A DNA stretch of 64,000 nucleotides from Acidobacteriota bacterium (GTDB taxonomy: Bacteria; Acidobacteriota; Terriglobia; Bryobacterales; Bryobacteraceae), in the NCBI GenBank assembly GCA_026394055.1, contig JAPKYZ010000101.1, positions 62,001 to 126,000 on the forward strand, in the 5' to 3' direction. Made by a program: the position numbers and the translations under genes. The notes under the pieces were generated by a model. It saw only the letters and a list, made by a program, of their open reading frames with translations, made no database searches and was not told the origin of the DNA. This document shows, piece after piece, positions 34,184 through 42,703 of the stretch (the first letter of the stretch is position 1; every line of letters starts with the position of its first letter).

Positions 34184-34504
34184 CTACCCCTGCCCCGCCT
34201 CTCCAAGAGTAATTGGCACCTCGACCCCGTCCGCGAATCGAGCCGCCAGTACCAGTTCTCCGTTCATCGCCTCAATGAACTTCTTGAGTGTGCCGATATA
34301 CAGTTCGCTGCGGCGCTCCATCTTTGAAACCTCGGCCTGGCTGACTCCCAACAACTCGGCCACGGCCTCCTGGGTTAGCCCGCGAGCCTTTCGAAGCTCC
34401 GCGAGATGGAGTTCGCCGGACAAACCGCTCGCCTCGGCCTCAATGCGAGTCCGTACCTCCGGCTTCATCTGCGCCTTGATTTCCGCCCAAGTGTGTCGCT
34501 TCAT
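34184..34504 (-). CDS. XRE-family antitoxin (HigA-like)
   Basis: The 106-residue protein has a helix-turn-helix domain LRKARGLTQEAVAELLGVSQ followed by AEVSKMERRSELYIGTLKKF, the signature of HigA-type antitoxins, and a C-terminal strand pair (GELVLAARFADGVEVPI). It starts within a four-base ATGA overlap with the toxin gene; as in HigBA, the toxin gene comes first. It should bind the palindrome next to the promoter at 34870-34885 and repress the pair. Confidence 0.88.
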   Translation of the reverse strand: MKRHTWAEIKAQMKPEVRTRIEAEASGLSGELHLAELRKARGLTQEAVAELLGVSQAEVSKMERRSELYIGTLKKFIEAMNGELVLAARFADGVEVPITLGEAGQG

Positions 34505-34860
34505 CGCCTTCCTTCTTTCTCAATTTCGCGGAGGTAGTCATCGTACCGGTCTTCCGCCAGCGGCACGTTCTCGTCGTACCATCGGCTGCTCCCGGTCTTA
34601 TCCCCGCCCAGCAGCAAAATGGCCGTCCGGCGCGGGTCGAACGCGTAGAGAACGCGGTACGGTCGACCGCGATGCTGAATTCGTAGTTCCCGCATTTGCC
34701 GATGACGCGATCCGATGATCCCGGACGAGTAGGGAAACGGTAGCGCCGGGCCGTGTTCGACCAGTAGTTCGACGACTCGGCCAACATCCACCTGTTCGTC
34801 GTCACTGAGGGCGAGAAACCAGGAGGCAAATTCGTCTACGCCTTCGACTTGCCAAGCCAC
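34501..34860 (-). CDS. RelE/HigB-like toxin (phage-derived Gp49-like family)
   Basis: The 119-residue protein shows the RelE-superfamily Gp49-like signature: SSGIIGSRHRQMRELRIQHRGRPYRVLYAFDPRRTAILLLGGDKTG. The conserved Arg-rich strand and the Tyr/Arg of PYRVLY are in the expected catalytic places for ribosome-dependent mRNA cleavage. It begins with GTG 34860, 6 bases after a CATACT -10 box. It is followed by the XRE antitoxin with a four-base overlap. Confidence 0.9.
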   Translation of the reverse strand: MAWQVEGVDEFASWFLALSDDEQVDVGRVVELLVEHGPALPFPYSSGIIGSRHRQMRELRIQHRGRPYRVLYAFDPRRTAILLLGGDKTGSSRWYDENVPLAEDRYDDYLREIEKEGRR

Positions 34861-34866
34861 GACTCA

Positions 34867-34885
34867 AGTATGCCATAAAAGGCAT
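34867..34885 (-). promoter_or_regulatory. Promoter and palindromic operator of the HigBA-like pair
   Basis: The -10 box CATACT (34872-34867) ends 6 bases before GTG 34860. Overlapping it, ATGCC, six bases and GGCAT (34870-34885) form a perfect inverted repeat, a plausible site for repression by the XRE protein. Confidence 0.5.
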
Positions 34886-34948
34886 TATGCTTTGCGGGTT
34901 ATGGTGATGCGTGGATTGATCCACTGATGCGACACTGTGGGGAAGCCT

Positions 34949-36490
34949 ATGCGGAATATCCTTGTTCTTCTCGCCTGCCTGCCGCTTGTCTCAGCGGAAA
35001 CTCTGCCTCGCTTTACTGACCCGGACCGGAAGGCCAAGCTGATGGCGGCCATGCCGGAAGTGGTGAAGGTGTTTGAGAAGTTCGCCGCCGATCGCGCCGT
35101 TACCGGCATGGCCTATGGCGTGGTCATTGATGGTGAGCTGGTGCTGGCCAAAGGCGTGGGCGTGAAGGACCGGACGAGCAACGCTCCGGTGACCGCGGAC
35201 ACCGTGTTCCGCATCGCCTCCATGACCAAGAGCTTTACCGCGCTGGCCATCTTGAAGCTGCGGGATCAGGGCAAGCTGTCGCTGGAAGATCCGGTGTCGA
35301 AGTACGTCCCGGAGATCGGCCAGCTGAAGTATCCCAGCAGCGACACGGCTCCACTGCGGGTGCGGCAGCTGTTGACCCACGGCGCGGGCTTCCCGGAAGA
35401 CAACCCCTGGGGCGACCAGCAACTGGGCCAGACCGACGCGGAGATGACGGCCTGGCTAAAGAAGGGCATCCCTTTTTCGACTCCGCCCGACACGGCTTAC
35501 GAGTACTCCAACTACGGCTTCGGCCTGCTGGGCCGCATCGTCGCCAAGGCCTCCGGCAAGCCCTACGACGAGTATCTGCAGAAAGAGATTCTCGAACCGT
35601 TGGGCATGAAGGCGTCGACGCTGCACCCCTCCCGCATCCCGGCGAGCGTGGCCGCGGTCGGTTATCGCAAGACGGGCGATATCTACAGTGTCGAGCCCTC
35701 GCTGCCGCACGGAGCCTTTGGCGCGATGGGCGGCTTGGCTGTTTCGGCGAAAGATTTGGGTAAGTATGTCGCCTATCAATTGGCCGCCTTCCCCCCGCGC
35801 GATGGCACCGACTCCGACCCCGTGCGCCGCAGTTCGCAGCGTGAAATGCAGCACCCATGGCGGCCCGCGGGCCTCCGCGCCACTGGTTCGCCCCTCACCG
35901 TCCGCACCTCTGCCTATGGCTATGGCCTGAACATCTCCCGCACTTGCACCATCGCCCATATTGTGGGCCACGGCGGCGGTTTGCCGGGCTTTGGCAGCTA
36001 CATGATGTGGCTGCCCGAATACGGCATCGGCTTCATCGGCATGACCAACCTCACCTACACCGCACCGACGGCGGCAATGGAACAAGCCATCGAAGTGCTT
36101 TCCAAGACCGGCGCACTGGAGCCGCGCGAGCTGCCGCCGTCGCCCGAGTTGATCGGAATGCGCGAATCGATCTGGAACCTCTGGAAGAACTGGGACGAAG
36201 GCGCGCTAAAGAAAGTCGGCGCCATGAACCTCCTGCTCGACACCCCCGCCCCGGCCCGCAAGACGGCAATGGAAGCGCTGCAGAAGGAAGTCGGCGCCTG
36301 CTCCACAGCGGGCCCGGTGCTGCCTGAAAACCTGCTCCGCGGCAAGTTCCGCTTGACCTGTGAGCGTGGCGCGGTAGACGTGACGTTCACGCTCGCCCCC
36401 ACCATGCCACCCAGCCTGCAAGCGTTGCGCTTTGCGAAGGCCGATAGCAGCGTGGCTCTAGTTGCGGTGCCGCCGGCCTGCCGGCCTTAG
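34949..36490 (+). CDS. Secreted serine hydrolase, beta-lactamase class C family
   Basis: The 513-residue protein has a signal peptide (ILVLLACLPLVSA) and the class C/DD-peptidase pattern: SMTK (FRIASMTKSFTAL), YSN (YEYSNYGFGLLG) and a third motif HGGG in VGHGGGLPGFG. The C-terminal region beyond about residue 380 is an extra beta-rich domain found in acidobacterial homologues. Family members include beta-lactamases, esterases and D-peptidases, so antibiotic resistance is not implied. ATG 34949 with GGGGAAG upstream is chosen over GTG 34937. Confidence 0.88.
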   Translation: MRNILVLLACLPLVSAETLPRFTDPDRKAKLMAAMPEVVKVFEKFAADRAVTGMAYGVVIDGELVLAKGVGVKDRTSNAPVTADTVFRIASMTKSFTALAILKLRDQGKLSLEDPVSKYVPEIGQLKYPSSDTAPLRVRQLLTHGAGFPEDNPWGDQQLGQTDAEMTAWLKKGIPFSTPPDTAYEYSNYGFGLLGRIVAKASGKPYDEYLQKEILEPLGMKASTLHPSRIPASVAAVGYRKTGDIYSVEPSLPHGAFGAMGGLAVSAKDLGKYVAYQLAAFPPRDGTDSDPVRRSSQREMQHPWRPAGLRATGSPLTVRTSAYGYGLNISRTCTIAHIVGHGGGLPGFGSYMMWLPEYGIGFIGMTNLTYTAPTAAMEQAIEVLSKTGALEPRELPPSPELIGMRESIWNLWKNWDEGALKKVGAMNLLLDTPAPARKTAMEALQKEVGACSTAGPVLPENLLRGKFRLTCERGAVDVTFTLAPTMPPSLQALRFAKADSSVALVAVPPACRP

Positions 36491-36554
36491 CGTAAGATTG
36501 CTGGCAGCAGATCGTAAAGGCTGACTCGCGAGAGACTCGGCGCCAAGGAAACTG

Positions 36555-37865
36555 ATGCCACGCGGCAACGACTTTAGACGCGATCAACGGCAGGAACATC
36601 GAAATCAGCTTCGATTGGCCCGCATGCGCTTCGATGCCTTCCGCCGCCAAATTGTGCCGCGAATGGACCCGGAAGCGGCTCGGCGGGAAAGGCAGGAAGA
36701 GGAGCGCGAGCGTCAGGCTGAATTGGAGCGGCTGGAGCTCGAGCAACAGAGCGCGGCCGAAGCCGCCCGCCGGGAGGAGGAGGAAGAACGGCAGCTCCAG
36801 GCAGAAGAAGAGGCGGCCCAGCGGGAAGAGACGGATCGGATCGCACGCGAAGCCGAAGCCCGGCGCATTGAGATGCAGGAGCGGGCGCGGCGGCAGCAGG
36901 AGAAGCAGGCGCGGAGGGCGCTAGCGCAGGCGCAAGCGCTCGCCCACCAGCAGCAGGTCCAGCTTCAGCAGGCAGAACAAGAGCGGCGGCGTGTGGCGGC
37001 GGAGTTGCTGGCCTCACAGGAGGAAGCGGCGGACAACGCCCTGCCGGGACTGATCGGGGATTTGCAGGCGGGTCTTCCGGCCTTGAGAAACCGGTGCGGC
37101 ACCCTGGAACGGCGGGCCAGTACGGTGGTCCGCGCGCTCACCGGCACGACGTCTCCCGACCTGTTGCCACTGCAACAGGACATCGTGTTGATCGTGGCGG
37201 TGGCGGCGCGCTGCAACACCAACTTGCAATCCACCAACCAGGAGATCCTCCGGCCTCGAACCTGCGCCCTCAGCCAGCGTGCCACCATCACCATTGCCGT
37301 CCACGCCACTCTTGCCGGCCATCGGCAAGTGCTGACCGCCGACACTGTCAGCATCATCGCCATCGACGGACGCGTGGCCACCGCCGAAGCCAGTTATGCC
37401 GATGGCGTGGCGAAGATGCTGGCTTATCCCAACCTGAACCTGAACGTGGACGAGATCGCGCACCCGCTGGGTGTCATCCGGACACTTTCGAACGACGAGT
37501 TAGCCCGCCTCAACACGAAACTGGCCGGGCACCGGGTCACCAGTTGGGTGACCAGTGGCATGCCGACGAGCCGAGGTTGGTCAGCGGGCACGCGACGGCG
37601 GATTCCGGCGGGTCTGGAATACTTCCCTTACCCGCCCAGTTCCGAAGTCTTTCACGATTGGGTGTATGAGGATAAGCCGGACCACGGACAACCCGCCGCC
37701 ACCATGAGGCAGCTATTGGACCCCAATTCCAATACCCGGCGGGTCATCACCGTCGACGAAGAACTACAAACCGGCGGCCGGCGAATCCTGACGTCGCGAA
37801 ACTCGCTGATGAAGGTGATCGTGGCTGCCGATGGTACGCTGATCACTTTCTATTGGAAGAGATAG
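36555..37865 (+). CDS. Coiled-coil protein with unknown C-terminal domain
   Basis: The 436-residue protein has a highly charged N-terminus, a very long Glu/Arg/Gln/Ala coiled coil over about residues 40-165, a helical middle part (LIGDLQAGLPALRNRCGTLERR) and a compact C-terminal domain from about residue 270 that includes DEIAHPLGVIRTL, PSSEVFHDWVYEDKPDHG, VDEELQTGGRRIL and a terminal FYWKR. AAGGA precedes ATG by six bases. No family is recognised. A coiled coil feeding into a small basic/aromatic terminal domain is a layout seen in scaffold and polymorphic-toxin proteins, but I have no positive evidence for either. Confidence 0.7.
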   Translation: MPRGNDFRRDQRQEHRNQLRLARMRFDAFRRQIVPRMDPEAARRERQEEERERQAELERLELEQQSAAEAARREEEEERQLQAEEEAAQREETDRIAREAEARRIEMQERARRQQEKQARRALAQAQALAHQQQVQLQQAEQERRRVAAELLASQEEAADNALPGLIGDLQAGLPALRNRCGTLERRASTVVRALTGTTSPDLLPLQQDIVLIVAVAARCNTNLQSTNQEILRPRTCALSQRATITIAVHATLAGHRQVLTADTVSIIAIDGRVATAEASYADGVAKMLAYPNLNLNVDEIAHPLGVIRTLSNDELARLNTKLAGHRVTSWVTSGMPTSRGWSAGTRRRIPAGLEYFPYPPSSEVFHDWVYEDKPDHGQPAATMRQLLDPNSNTRRVITVDEELQTGGRRILTSRNSLMKVIVAADGTLITFYWKR

Positions 37866-37956
37866 TCGTTGACGGCTGCGCACGCCTCGCCGTCACTTGC
37901 GCCAGTAGGCCGGCCGCAGAAAGATGACGGTGGCAGTGCTAGACTCCACCAAAGAG

Positions 37957-38805
37957 ATGACTCGACGAACGTTCGCTGGAGCCAGTGCCTCCACCGCGCT
38001 GGCGATGGCCCAAGCCGGGCCGCTGACCGCACAACAAGTGCTGGACCGGATCAAGGCGAACCTCGGTGTCCCGTGGCGGGAGGCCACCGTCGACACCATC
38101 AAGACGGCGAACCCGCAACAGACCGTCACGGGCATTGCCACGTCATTCACGTCCACCATGGACGTGCTGCGAAAGGCGTCGTCGAAGGGTCTCAACATGG
38201 TGATCGTCCACGAGCCGACCTTTTACAATCACGAGGACAAGCGGGAGGACCTGGCCGGTGCCGTGTTTACCGCGAAGGCGGCCTTCCTGGAAAAAAACGG
38301 CCTGGTGGTCCTTCGCTTCCACGACCATTGGCATGCCCGGAGGCCGGATGGAATTCTGGTGGGCATGGTGAGCGAGCTGGGATGGGAGAAGTTCGCTGAC
38401 CCGGCCAACCCGCGGCGGTTCGTGTTTCCGCCCGCGTCTTTGGAGACCGTCGCCGCGCGCCTCGCCCAGCGGCTAGACGTCAAGACCATGCGTGTGATTG
38501 GCGACCGCAAGCTGGAGGTGCGCAACGTGATTCTGGCGCCAGGCTATGCCAGCTTGCCGGGCGTGATGCGGACCCTGGAGCGCGACGATGTCGATGCCCT
38601 GGTGATCGGCGAAGCGCGGGAATGGGAGGGCGTGGAATACGCCCGCGATGCCGTGGCGTTGGGGAAGAAGAAAGCGCTGATCATTGTGGGGCACTCCATG
38701 TCCGAAGACGGTGGTATGAAGGAGTGCGCCAAGTGGCTGACGAGCTTCATCCCGGAAGTGCCCGTCGAGTTTATCGCCTCGGGTGAGCCTTACTGGCGCC
38801 CTTAG
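37957..38805 (+). CDS. NIF3-like protein with twin-arginine leader
   Basis: The 282-residue protein begins with a Tat-like leader (TRRTFAGASASTALAMAQA) and then a NIF3/YbgI (PF01784) fold: TVTGIATSFTSTMDVLRKA, NMVIVHEPTFYN, LVVLRFHDHWHA, VEVRNVILAPG-like and VIGEAREWEGVEYARDA. The His in VHEP, HDHWH and Glu positions are the expected dinuclear metal ligands. NIF3 proteins are normally cytoplasmic; an exported one is unusual. ATG 37957 is preferred to 37924, whose extra 11 residues would precede the RR motif; a TGC-TAGACT box lies 11 bases upstream. Confidence 0.8.
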   Translation: MTRRTFAGASASTALAMAQAGPLTAQQVLDRIKANLGVPWREATVDTIKTANPQQTVTGIATSFTSTMDVLRKASSKGLNMVIVHEPTFYNHEDKREDLAGAVFTAKAAFLEKNGLVVLRFHDHWHARRPDGILVGMVSELGWEKFADPANPRRFVFPPASLETVAARLAQRLDVKTMRVIGDRKLEVRNVILAPGYASLPGVMRTLERDDVDALVIGEAREWEGVEYARDAVALGKKKALIIVGHSMSEDGGMKECAKWLTSFIPEVPVEFIASGEPYWRP

Positions 38806-38828
38806 TCCCGCTGCGGAGAAAGGGTTGT

Positions 38829-38860
38829 GCCAGACCACTCCCTCACGGTCGTGGCTCTGT
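38829..38860 (-). repeat. Inverted copy of the CTGAGCCGCG-family repeat
   Basis: Read on the minus strand it gives ACAGAGCCACGACCGTGAGG then GAGTGGTCTGGC. It aligns with the copy at 38889-38922 in the opposite orientation, so the two could fold into a cruciform. Confidence 0.5.
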
Positions 38861-38888
38861 AATCTAATGCAAATAAGCGTACGGTTTT

Positions 38889-38922
38889 ACTGAGCCGCGC
38901 GCGTCAGTAAGCGGGTTCTGGC
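38889..38922 (+). repeat. Copy of the dispersed CTGAGCCGCG-family repeat
   Basis: ACTGAGCCGCGCGCGTCAGT followed by AAGCGGGTTCTGGC resembles the copy at 8239-8270. It lies in the gap between the NIF3-like and sialidase-like genes. Confidence 0.6.
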
Positions 38923-38963
38923 CTTTTTCCGCAGCCTGCTACATCCCGCTGCGGCGACGAGCG

Positions 38964-40055
38964 TTAGCGGCGGACGCCGCTTCGGAACTTCTCCACCCGG
39001 TGGAAGGTCATAAAGTTCGCGTCATGCCCGCGGGGGACGCCGCCTTCGTCGTCGTCAAAGGCAGTGCGGGAGGCCACCACCAGGTCTTCGCCGTCGAACT
39101 GCCAGTCGACATACTGGAACGCGTGCTTTAGCGGGTCCGGATGCGAAAGCACGGTGCGATGGATGGTCCAGGTCTCGAGGTCCGGCGAGGACATCAGCAC
39201 CAGCGTGTTGCGGACGGAGGCGGGGTCCTTGGCGGATTGGGGGAACTCGGGCAACGCGGGGTTGGATAGCGTCCAGTAGCGCTTGCTTTTCTTGTCCCAG
39301 CGGATGGTGAACTTTTTGGCGCCGCCGGGGAAGTCGATCAGGCGGTCGAAATTCAGTTGGGCACCGTCCACACGAGCAATCGCTGCCTTCTCCAAGTTGT
39401 GCACCCGCAGGATGTCCAGCAGGCGGCCTTGGCGGTCCACCACCACATTGCCTTCCAGCCACGTCGCACCCACGCCGGCTTTCTCCGCCGGATAGGCAAG
39501 GCGGCTGGTGAGCTGCCAACTGTGGGGGTCCATCAAGTCAGCCTTCTTGGGGGCCGAGATGACGAACGCCTCAAAGCCGCCCCACTTGCCTTGCGGGTGG
39601 AACTCCATCGCGCGCCACAGACGGCCTCGATGCTCAATGATCGGGACCGGGGCGGTGTGATAGCCGGTCTCGGTGTGTAGCAGCGAAGGCGCACTCCAGG
39701 TGCGGCCGCCGTCCAAGGACTTGCGGATGACGATGCGCCCGTATTCGTAGGTGGTGCCCATCAAATAGAGCGCGCCGCGGTGGACGAACAGGTTGGACCA
39801 GAACTGATCGTTGAACTCAACGGTCCTGGTCCAGGTGAGGCCGCGGTCGGTTGAGCGGAAGACGCGGGAGACCGCGGACGTAGATTGAGTGGACCCGGCA
39901 CCGAAAAAATCATGCGACGCCGCATAGCTGCCATCGGGAAGAATGACGATTGAAGGGGAGCCGATATATTGCCGCGTGGGCGCCGGGTGATGGTCGATGA
40001 CGACACCGGGTGGCGGCGCGGCTGCAAGGATCAAAGCAAACAGGACAGAGGGCAT
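38964..40055 (-). CDS. Secreted sialidase/BNR-repeat family protein
   Basis: The 363-residue protein has a short signal peptide (LFALILAAAPPP) and a six-bladed propeller pattern with Asp-box units RSTDRGLTW and KSLDGGRTW, and PSIVILPDGSYAASHDFF. The family includes exo-alpha-sialidases and other glycan-binding propellers; the arginine triad of true sialidases is not clear. In Bryobacterales such proteins usually stand alone in carbohydrate-use genomes. Its start is supported by TAGAGT 8 bases before the ATG. Confidence 0.8.
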   Translation of the reverse strand: MPSVLFALILAAAPPPGVVIDHHPAPTRQYIGSPSIVILPDGSYAASHDFFGAGSTQSTSAVSRVFRSTDRGLTWTRTVEFNDQFWSNLFVHRGALYLMGTTYEYGRIVIRKSLDGGRTWSAPSLLHTETGYHTAPVPIIEHRGRLWRAMEFHPQGKWGGFEAFVISAPKKADLMDPHSWQLTSRLAYPAEKAGVGATWLEGNVVVDRQGRLLDILRVHNLEKAAIARVDGAQLNFDRLIDFPGGAKKFTIRWDKKSKRYWTLSNPALPEFPQSAKDPASVRNTLVLMSSPDLETWTIHRTVLSHPDPLKHAFQYVDWQFDGEDLVVASRTAFDDDEGGVPRGHDANFMTFHRVEKFRSGVRR

Positions 40056-40063
40056 CTTTCGTC

Positions 40064-40069
40064 ACTCTA
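40064..40069 (-). promoter_or_regulatory. -10 box at a predicted leaderless start (sialidase-like gene)
   Basis: TAGAGT on the minus strand ends 8 bases before ATG 40055. TTGACA occurs only 5 bases further up, too close to act as its -35. Confidence 0.45.
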
Positions 40070-40174
40070 GTCCATGTCAAGTGGCCCCCGCCAGCGCAAT
40101 GACTGACGCCGAAACGCAGGCAATCGATTCATGAGTTTGCCGGCCAGTACAGGCTGAGATCGGTGACCGCGCGC

Positions 40175-41209
40175 CTACCAAGCGAGCGCGTTCATCTTGT
40201 CCAGAATCAACTGCGGAGTGGCTTTGCCACTGGTGACCCGGTCCCGCAGTTTCTGGGCGAGCTGCAGCTTGGCGGTGTTCATTCCGTTCAGCAGGCGGAT
40301 GGCCGCGTTCTGTTCCAGCCGCTGCTTCCGCAAACCCGGAAGCCGCCGCGAGCGCGCCCCCAGGGCCAGGTTCAGGTCATCCACGATCATCTCGGCGTAA
40401 CCCCTCAACCGCGCCTGGGCCACGGCCGTACTGGCCAGAATGTACCCAGCCCATTCGTTGTTGGGGTCCAAGACGGCCAACGTGCTGTTGAGCTGCGTCT
40501 GGATGGACGCTCCTGTTTCGATGGGGTCAAGCCCGATGGGGCGCAGCTTGCCGTTGCCGTCCTCGGTGAGAATCACGTTGCCAATGTTCACCAGCGCCTT
40601 GTAGTTGCCGTTCGCACCGGTCATGTAGCCGCCCGTGCTGTCCCAAATGCCGGGGTGAAAGCGGTCGGAGTTTCCGCTAAAGGCATCGGCCACGACAATC
40701 GCCCCCAGCGCCTCCAGTCCTCCCGGCGCGTTGAGAGCGGCCGCAAATTTCTTCACTGGACCTTTGTCACGATGAGCCGCCTGAAAAGCGTTATGGGCAT
40801 CATCCAGCGAGGTGAAGCCCTGCTCCGGCGCCATTTTGGTCCATTGGCCGGGGGCATTCATCATCTGGTTGAAATAGAGCTCGTCGGGCTTGGCTTGATC
40901 CGCAATGCCAACCCGCAGGTTATCGGCAACTTCCTGGAGCCGGTCCGCGATCCAGTCACGGATCTCGGTCACTTCCTGCGGATCCAAGGGGACGATCTTC
41001 ACCGCCGGGTCCACCGCCCGCATCACGGTGTTGCTGAACTTCACGACGGAAGCATCCACGCTGGGGCTGGTTTCGTGCTTCACCACCACCTTGTCCCCTC
41101 TCCAGCCCACCAGCAGAAACACCGGCCGCTGTGCCGTTGGGATCTTCTTCAAGCCGGCGATGGAGCTGTAAAGGATTTTGTTGCGTACGTCCAGGTCAGC
41201 TAAAGGCAT
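40175..41209 (-). CDS. Possible PI3/4-kinase-fold (kinase-like) protein
   Basis: The 344-residue protein belongs to no family I can name with certainty. It shows kinase-like landmarks in order: a strand with a lysine (VVVKH, K44), a central block with D182-R183 in SGNSDR, an N211 in VNIGNVIL, and IGLDPIETG with D228. The spacing D-R, N, then hydrophobic-x-x-D is like the catalytic and metal loops of phosphatidylinositol 3/4-kinases. No DFG or HRD is present. The C-terminal 100 residues are helical. ATG 41209 has GGAGGA seven bases upstream; a frame extension to 41266 precedes it. Confidence 0.55.
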   Translation of the reverse strand: MPLADLDVRNKILYSSIAGLKKIPTAQRPVFLLVGWRGDKVVVKHETSPSVDASVVKFSNTVMRAVDPAVKIVPLDPQEVTEIRDWIADRLQEVADNLRVGIADQAKPDELYFNQMMNAPGQWTKMAPEQGFTSLDDAHNAFQAAHRDKGPVKKFAAALNAPGGLEALGAIVVADAFSGNSDRFHPGIWDSTGGYMTGANGNYKALVNIGNVILTEDGNGKLRPIGLDPIETGASIQTQLNSTLAVLDPNNEWAGYILASTAVAQARLRGYAEMIVDDLNLALGARSRRLPGLRKQRLEQNAAIRLLNGMNTAKLQLAQKLRDRVTSGKATPQLILDKMNALAW

Positions 41210-41266
41210 TGAGGGTCCTCCGTTGTGGGTCACGGCACCTTCTGAGGTGCTTGATTTTCGGGTCAT

Positions 41267-41272
41267 AGTATC
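41267..41272 (-). promoter_or_regulatory. Possible -10 box of the kinase-like gene
   Basis: GATACT on the minus strand would start a leader of about 50 bases that carries GGAGGA before ATG 41209. The remaining gap up to 41440 contains a tandem GCATCACCAG pair (41295-41314) and nothing else recognisable. Confidence 0.35.
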
Positions 41273-41427
41273 AAGCGTTCCCAGCCCTCAAAATGCATCA
41301 CCAGGCATCACCAGGGCTCCGCCCGGCCCGGCTTGATCGAGCCTCGCCGAGCGCTTGACATCCGGGCCACGGCCGCCATTTGTCGGGGGTGGCGCACTCT
41401 GCCCGAAACTTTCTCGGAAACCTAGCA

Positions 41428-41433
41428 TAGAAT
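41428..41433 (+). promoter_or_regulatory. -10 box at a predicted leaderless start (second Gfo/Idh gene)
   Basis: TAGAAT ends 7 bases before ATG 41441; no Shine-Dalgarno is present. Confidence 0.55.
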
Positions 41434-41440
41434 CTAACTT

Positions 41441-42658
41441 ATGCCCGGAACCACGACGTCCAGCTTTCCTCTTTCCCGCCGCCAGATGGTGAAGTCCACC
41501 GCGATGGCGATGACGGCCGCCTCCTATTCGCGCGTCTATGGCGCCAATGACAAAGTGCAGCTGGGCGTCATCGGCGTCGGCAATCGCGGCACGGGCGTCA
41601 TGGGAACGTTCCAGCAGTCGGGGCGCATCGATGTGAAGGCGGTGTGCGACGTCTATGCCAAAAACGTCGACGCGGCTCTCACCAAGGCACCGGGCGCGAA
41701 AGGCTTCAAGGAGCATCAGGAGCTGCTGGCCATGAAGGGCATCGACGCGGTGCTGATCGCCACGCCGGACCACTGGCACTCCCGCATCGCCATCGACGCG
41801 CTGAACGCCAAGCTGGATGTCTATGTCGAAAAGCCGCTCACGCTCACCATTGAGGAAGGCCCCGGCATCGTCAAAGCCGCGCGCGTGAACGAGCGGATCT
41901 GCCAGGTGGGCATGCAGCAGCGCTCCGGCAGCCACTACTTGCGGGCCAAGGAAGAGTACATGAAGTCCGGCAAGCTGGGCAAGATCACCATGGCGCGGAC
42001 GTGGTGGCATGGCAATGGCTTCCACTTGCGCAAAGCGCCGACGGAGTTGATGCAGCAGCCGTCGAACCTCGATTGGTCACGCTTCCTGGGTCCGGTGAAG
42101 TGGCGCGACTACGACCCGCAGCAGTATTGGAACTTCCGCGCCTATCTCGATTTCGGCGGCGGGCAGGTGACGGACCTGTTCACGCACTGGATCGATGTGG
42201 TCCACATGTTCATGGACCAGGACAACCCCACCTCCGCCGTGGCCGCGGGCGGCGTTTATTTTGCCAAAGACGGCCGCACCGCCCCGGACACGATCAACGT
42301 GCTGCTGGAATACCCCAACGACTGGCTGGCGACCTTTGAAGCCACCCTCGCCCCCGGCATCACTGGCGCCGGCATCGAGATGTGCGGCACCGAAGGCAAG
42401 CTCTACATTGACCGGTCGCGCTACGTCTACACGCCCAAGGGCCGCAACGCCGTCCCTGTCGAAGTAAAGGCCGAACGCGAGCAGACCATCGAACACGTCG
42501 CCAACTTCCTTGATTGCGTCAAGAGCCGCAAGCGCCCCAACGGCGACGTCTACATCGGCCACCGCAGCGCCCAAGCCTCGCACCTGGGCAACATCGCCTA
42601 CGTGCAGAAGCGCCGCCTGAAGTTTGATGCGGATCGCGAAGAGATTCTGCCGCTCTAG
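41441..42658 (+). CDS. Gfo/Idh/MocA family oxidoreductase, Tat-exported
   Basis: The 405-residue protein has a twin-arginine leader (SRRQMVKSTAMAMTAASY) followed by the Rossmann motif VQLGVIGVGNRGTG, EKPLT with the catalytic lysine (VYVEKPLTLT), QVGMQQRS and a C-terminal beta domain with FGGGQVTDLFTHWIDVVH. It is a typical periplasmic NAD(P)-dependent sugar or inositol dehydrogenase of the acidobacterial/planctomycete type. It differs from the first Gfo/Idh gene in having an intact GxGxxG. A TPR-like gene follows after 45 bases. Confidence 0.92.
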   Translation: MPGTTTSSFPLSRRQMVKSTAMAMTAASYSRVYGANDKVQLGVIGVGNRGTGVMGTFQQSGRIDVKAVCDVYAKNVDAALTKAPGAKGFKEHQELLAMKGIDAVLIATPDHWHSRIAIDALNAKLDVYVEKPLTLTIEEGPGIVKAARVNERICQVGMQQRSGSHYLRAKEEYMKSGKLGKITMARTWWHGNGFHLRKAPTELMQQPSNLDWSRFLGPVKWRDYDPQQYWNFRAYLDFGGGQVTDLFTHWIDVVHMFMDQDNPTSAVAAGGVYFAKDGRTAPDTINVLLEYPNDWLATFEATLAPGITGAGIEMCGTEGKLYIDRSRYVYTPKGRNAVPVEVKAEREQTIEHVANFLDCVKSRKRPNGDVYIGHRSAQASHLGNIAYVQKRRLKFDADREEILPL

Positions 42659-42703
42659 CGGAAACCGGGAATAAGCAGGCCCGGTGGCGGGATCTTCCGA
42701 GGA

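Noticed and set aside
34949-36490. Serine hydrolase as a beta-lactam resistance gene
   Set aside because: Class C-like motifs occur in many esterases and D-peptidases; nothing in the context supports resistance.
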